The notes under the pieces are model-generated. The model saw nothing but the letters and a program-made list of their open reading frames with translations, was not told where the DNA came from and made no database searches. From NCBI RefSeq assembly GCF_947331445.1, contig NZ_CAMZOG010000045.1, positions 1 through 37,034 of the forward strand: a stretch of DNA of 37,034 bases, given 5' to 3'. The position numbers were made by a program, and so were the translations under genes. The DNA comes from Parendozoicomonas sp. Alg238-R29 (GTDB taxonomy: Bacteria > Pseudomonadota > Gammaproteobacteria > Pseudomonadales > Endozoicomonadaceae). Positions 35,697 to 37,034 of this stretch are shown one piece after another (position 1 is the first letter of the stretch; the number at the start of each line of letters is the position of its first letter).

Positions 35697-36722
35697 ATGA
35701 ATCCAAAGGTGCTTCTGGCTCTAGGGCTTGGTCTGGTCGTTGGTGGATTGTCTACATTTATTTATCTCGACAAGAATGTAAAAAGTGATACTGCTGCTCA
35801 GGCTGTTTTGGCGATGCAGGGTAAGGAGTATTCTGTTGAGCAGCTGCCACCGGCTGCAGCCCGAGCTTTATTTGAAGTTCGGCGTGAAGCCTGGGGTCGC
35901 CAGAATCAGATAATTTCTGGTGCAGCTGGCGAGATGTATGTGCAAGAGAAGGTGAAAGAGAGTGGCCGTGACCGTCAGGATGTGCTGATGGAAGTCATGG
36001 GGCTGAGTTCACCTTCTGAAGAGCAACTGAAAGCCTTTTATGAAGAGAATAAAAATCGAATTCCTGCTCCTTACGAGCAAGTAAAAGAGCAGATTCATAA
36101 TTTCCTTATCGGACAGGACTTGCAGCAAAAGCGTGAACAGTTAACTGATCGCCTGCGTGATGAGCTGGGTATGAAGGTTCTGTTGCCAGAACCAGAAGCG
36201 CCGTTGACTGTTATTGATACGCAAGGCTTCCCATCGAAAGGTAATACATCAGCACAATATACAGTTGTGAAATTTGCTGATTATCAGTGCCCTCATTGTG
36301 CTAACGCTGCGGAAGCAATGGATGAGTTGATGGAAGATATTGGTGACAAGGTTCGACTGGTTTATATGGACTTCCCCATTAACCGTTCGGGTGTTTCCAG
36401 GGATGTGGCCTTGGGTGCTGTTTGTGCTGATGAGCAGGGCAAATTCTGGGAGTACAATAAGGTAGCCTTCAGTCAACAATCCTCATTAAATGAGGGATCA
36501 AAGATGACTCTAGCTGAGGGGCTTGGGCTAGACATGAGTGCTTATAATGAATGTCTTACCAGTGATCGCCCAGAAAATAAGGTTGCCCGTTCAGAGGCTG
36601 AAGCTGAGCGTTTAGGACTTACCGGTACTCCAGCCTTCTTTATTAATGGCAAAGTTTTGCAGCCAGAAAATCTGGCTGATGGGCTTGGGGCTGCGATTCG
36701 CAAAGCGGCAGGCATTAACTAA
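35697..36722 (+). CDS. DsbA-like thioredoxin-fold protein with extended N-terminus
   Basis: This 341-residue exported or membrane-anchored protein has an N-terminal hydrophobic anchor (VLLALGLGLVVGGLSTF). A helical SurA-like segment covers about residues 40-165 (EEQLKAFYEENKNRIPAPYE) and a DsbA-type thioredoxin domain about 178-341. The active site is CPHC (C198-C201), identical to E. coli DsbA, and the cis-proline loop is LTGTPAFFING. It likely oxidises or isomerises disulfides in the periplasm. Its position behind msrC suggests a shared oxidative-stress role; this is inference. Confidence 0.88.
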   Translation: MNPKVLLALGLGLVVGGLSTFIYLDKNVKSDTAAQAVLAMQGKEYSVEQLPPAAARALFEVRREAWGRQNQIISGAAGEMYVQEKVKESGRDRQDVLMEVMGLSSPSEEQLKAFYEENKNRIPAPYEQVKEQIHNFLIGQDLQQKREQLTDRLRDELGMKVLLPEPEAPLTVIDTQGFPSKGNTSAQYTVVKFADYQCPHCANAAEAMDELMEDIGDKVRLVYMDFPINRSGVSRDVALGAVCADEQGKFWEYNKVAFSQQSSLNEGSKMTLAEGLGLDMSAYNECLTSDRPENKVARSEAEAERLGLTGTPAFFINGKVLQPENLADGLGAAIRKAAGIN

Positions 36723-36740
36723 ACGTTTACCCGATTGTAT

Positions 36741-36775
36741 AAAAAACCGGCAGGTTGATACCTTGCCGGTTTTTT
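36741..36775 (+). terminator. Terminator after the DsbA-like gene
   Basis: AAAAAACCGGCAGG pairs with CTTGCCGGTTTTTT across a short loop. It is strong and could act in both directions. Confidence 0.9.
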
Positions 36776-36825
36776 GTTGGTGATTCGTCGATATTAGGTA
36801 AATGCCGTATATCTCAATAATGTTC

Positions 36826-36853
36826 TTGACCTAAATTAAAATGTGATTAGAAT
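36826..36853 (+). promoter_or_regulatory. Stable-RNA-type promoter P1
   Basis: TTGACC (36826-36831) and TAGAAT (36848-36853) are spaced by 16 bases and followed by the GC-rich GCGCCCTCG. This is the pattern of strong, growth-rate-controlled promoters for rRNA or tRNA operons. Confidence 0.65.
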
Positions 36854-36957
36854 GCGCCCTCGTTGTCACCGGTCACGACCAGCGGCAGCAAAGTTGAGTC
36901 GTTTCTAACTGATTGATTAGCAAGAGATTGTTTTGAAGGTTGGCAAAAACGAATCAC

Positions 36958-36985
36958 TTGACACCGGCAGCTTCCACGGTAAAAT
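36958..36985 (+). promoter_or_regulatory. Stable-RNA-type promoter P2
   Basis: A consensus TTGACA (36958-36963) and TAAAAT (36980-36985), with 16-base spacing, are followed by GGCGGCCTCG. With P1, 132 bases upstream, it forms a tandem pair typical of rRNA operons. The transcribed gene lies beyond the right edge. Confidence 0.7.
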
Positions 36986-37034
36986 GGCGGCCTCGCTGAT
37001 CGGACAGCTTCTTAGCTTCCTTCTCTTCTAAAGA

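Overview
The window is a bacterial chromosome segment of moderate G+C from a gammaproteobacterium, probably of the Oceanospirillales/Endozoicomonadaceae type. This rests on the conserved gene order (accA-tilS, pyrG-kdsA, ftsB-truD-pcm-nlpD-rpoS-fdxA), on close resemblance of DauA, SodB, PyrG, RpoS and FdxA to gammaproteobacterial families, and on large orphan proteins lying between housekeeping genes. The genus is an inference. No CRISPR array, prophage or intact insertion sequence is present.

Layout. 1-4.7 kb: a 953-residue orphan membrane/coiled-coil protein probably transcribed behind a MATE exporter. 4.7-9.1 kb: an M14 metallopeptidase, a small zinc-ribbon protein, the SulP/DauA transporter, an atypical SDR protein, and two broken gene remnants (an unrecognised C-terminal fragment and an IS1595-like transposase tail). 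9.1-14.2 kb: an EamA transporter, a roughly 805-residue orphan with an in-frame 9-bp minisatellite preceded by a coupled 20-codon upstream reading frame, a conserved membrane-anchored protein and a flavodoxin-fold oxidoreductase. 14.2-18.4 kb: sodB, a frameshifted pseudogene, small conserved or unknown genes, a lipoprotein and a 177-bp hairpin-forming MITE-like element.

18.4-31.6 kb is the housekeeping core: accA, tilS (with a 15-bp triplication just before its ATP-binding loop), a secreted 645-residue orphan, pyrG-kdsA, ftsB, truD, pcm, a DUF368 undecaprenyl-phosphate transporter, nlpD, rpoS and fdxA. Genes often found in this neighbourhood in relatives (dnaE, eno, ispD, ispF, surE, mutS) are absent. 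31.6-37 kb: a perfect 36-bp palindrome, a ComEA-like protein, two tRNA-Val(GAC) genes (one with C instead of T at position 33), a periplasmic binding protein divergent from a radical SAM enzyme, free-methionine-R-sulfoxide reductase, a DsbA-like protein and, at the right edge, tandem stable-RNA-type promoters whose product lies outside the window.

No complete new defence or mobile system is visible. The most unusual content is three large proteins of unknown family (953, about 805 and 645 residues), decayed coding remnants readable only across missing starts or frameshifts, and several repeat or palindrome structures that the genes do not explain.
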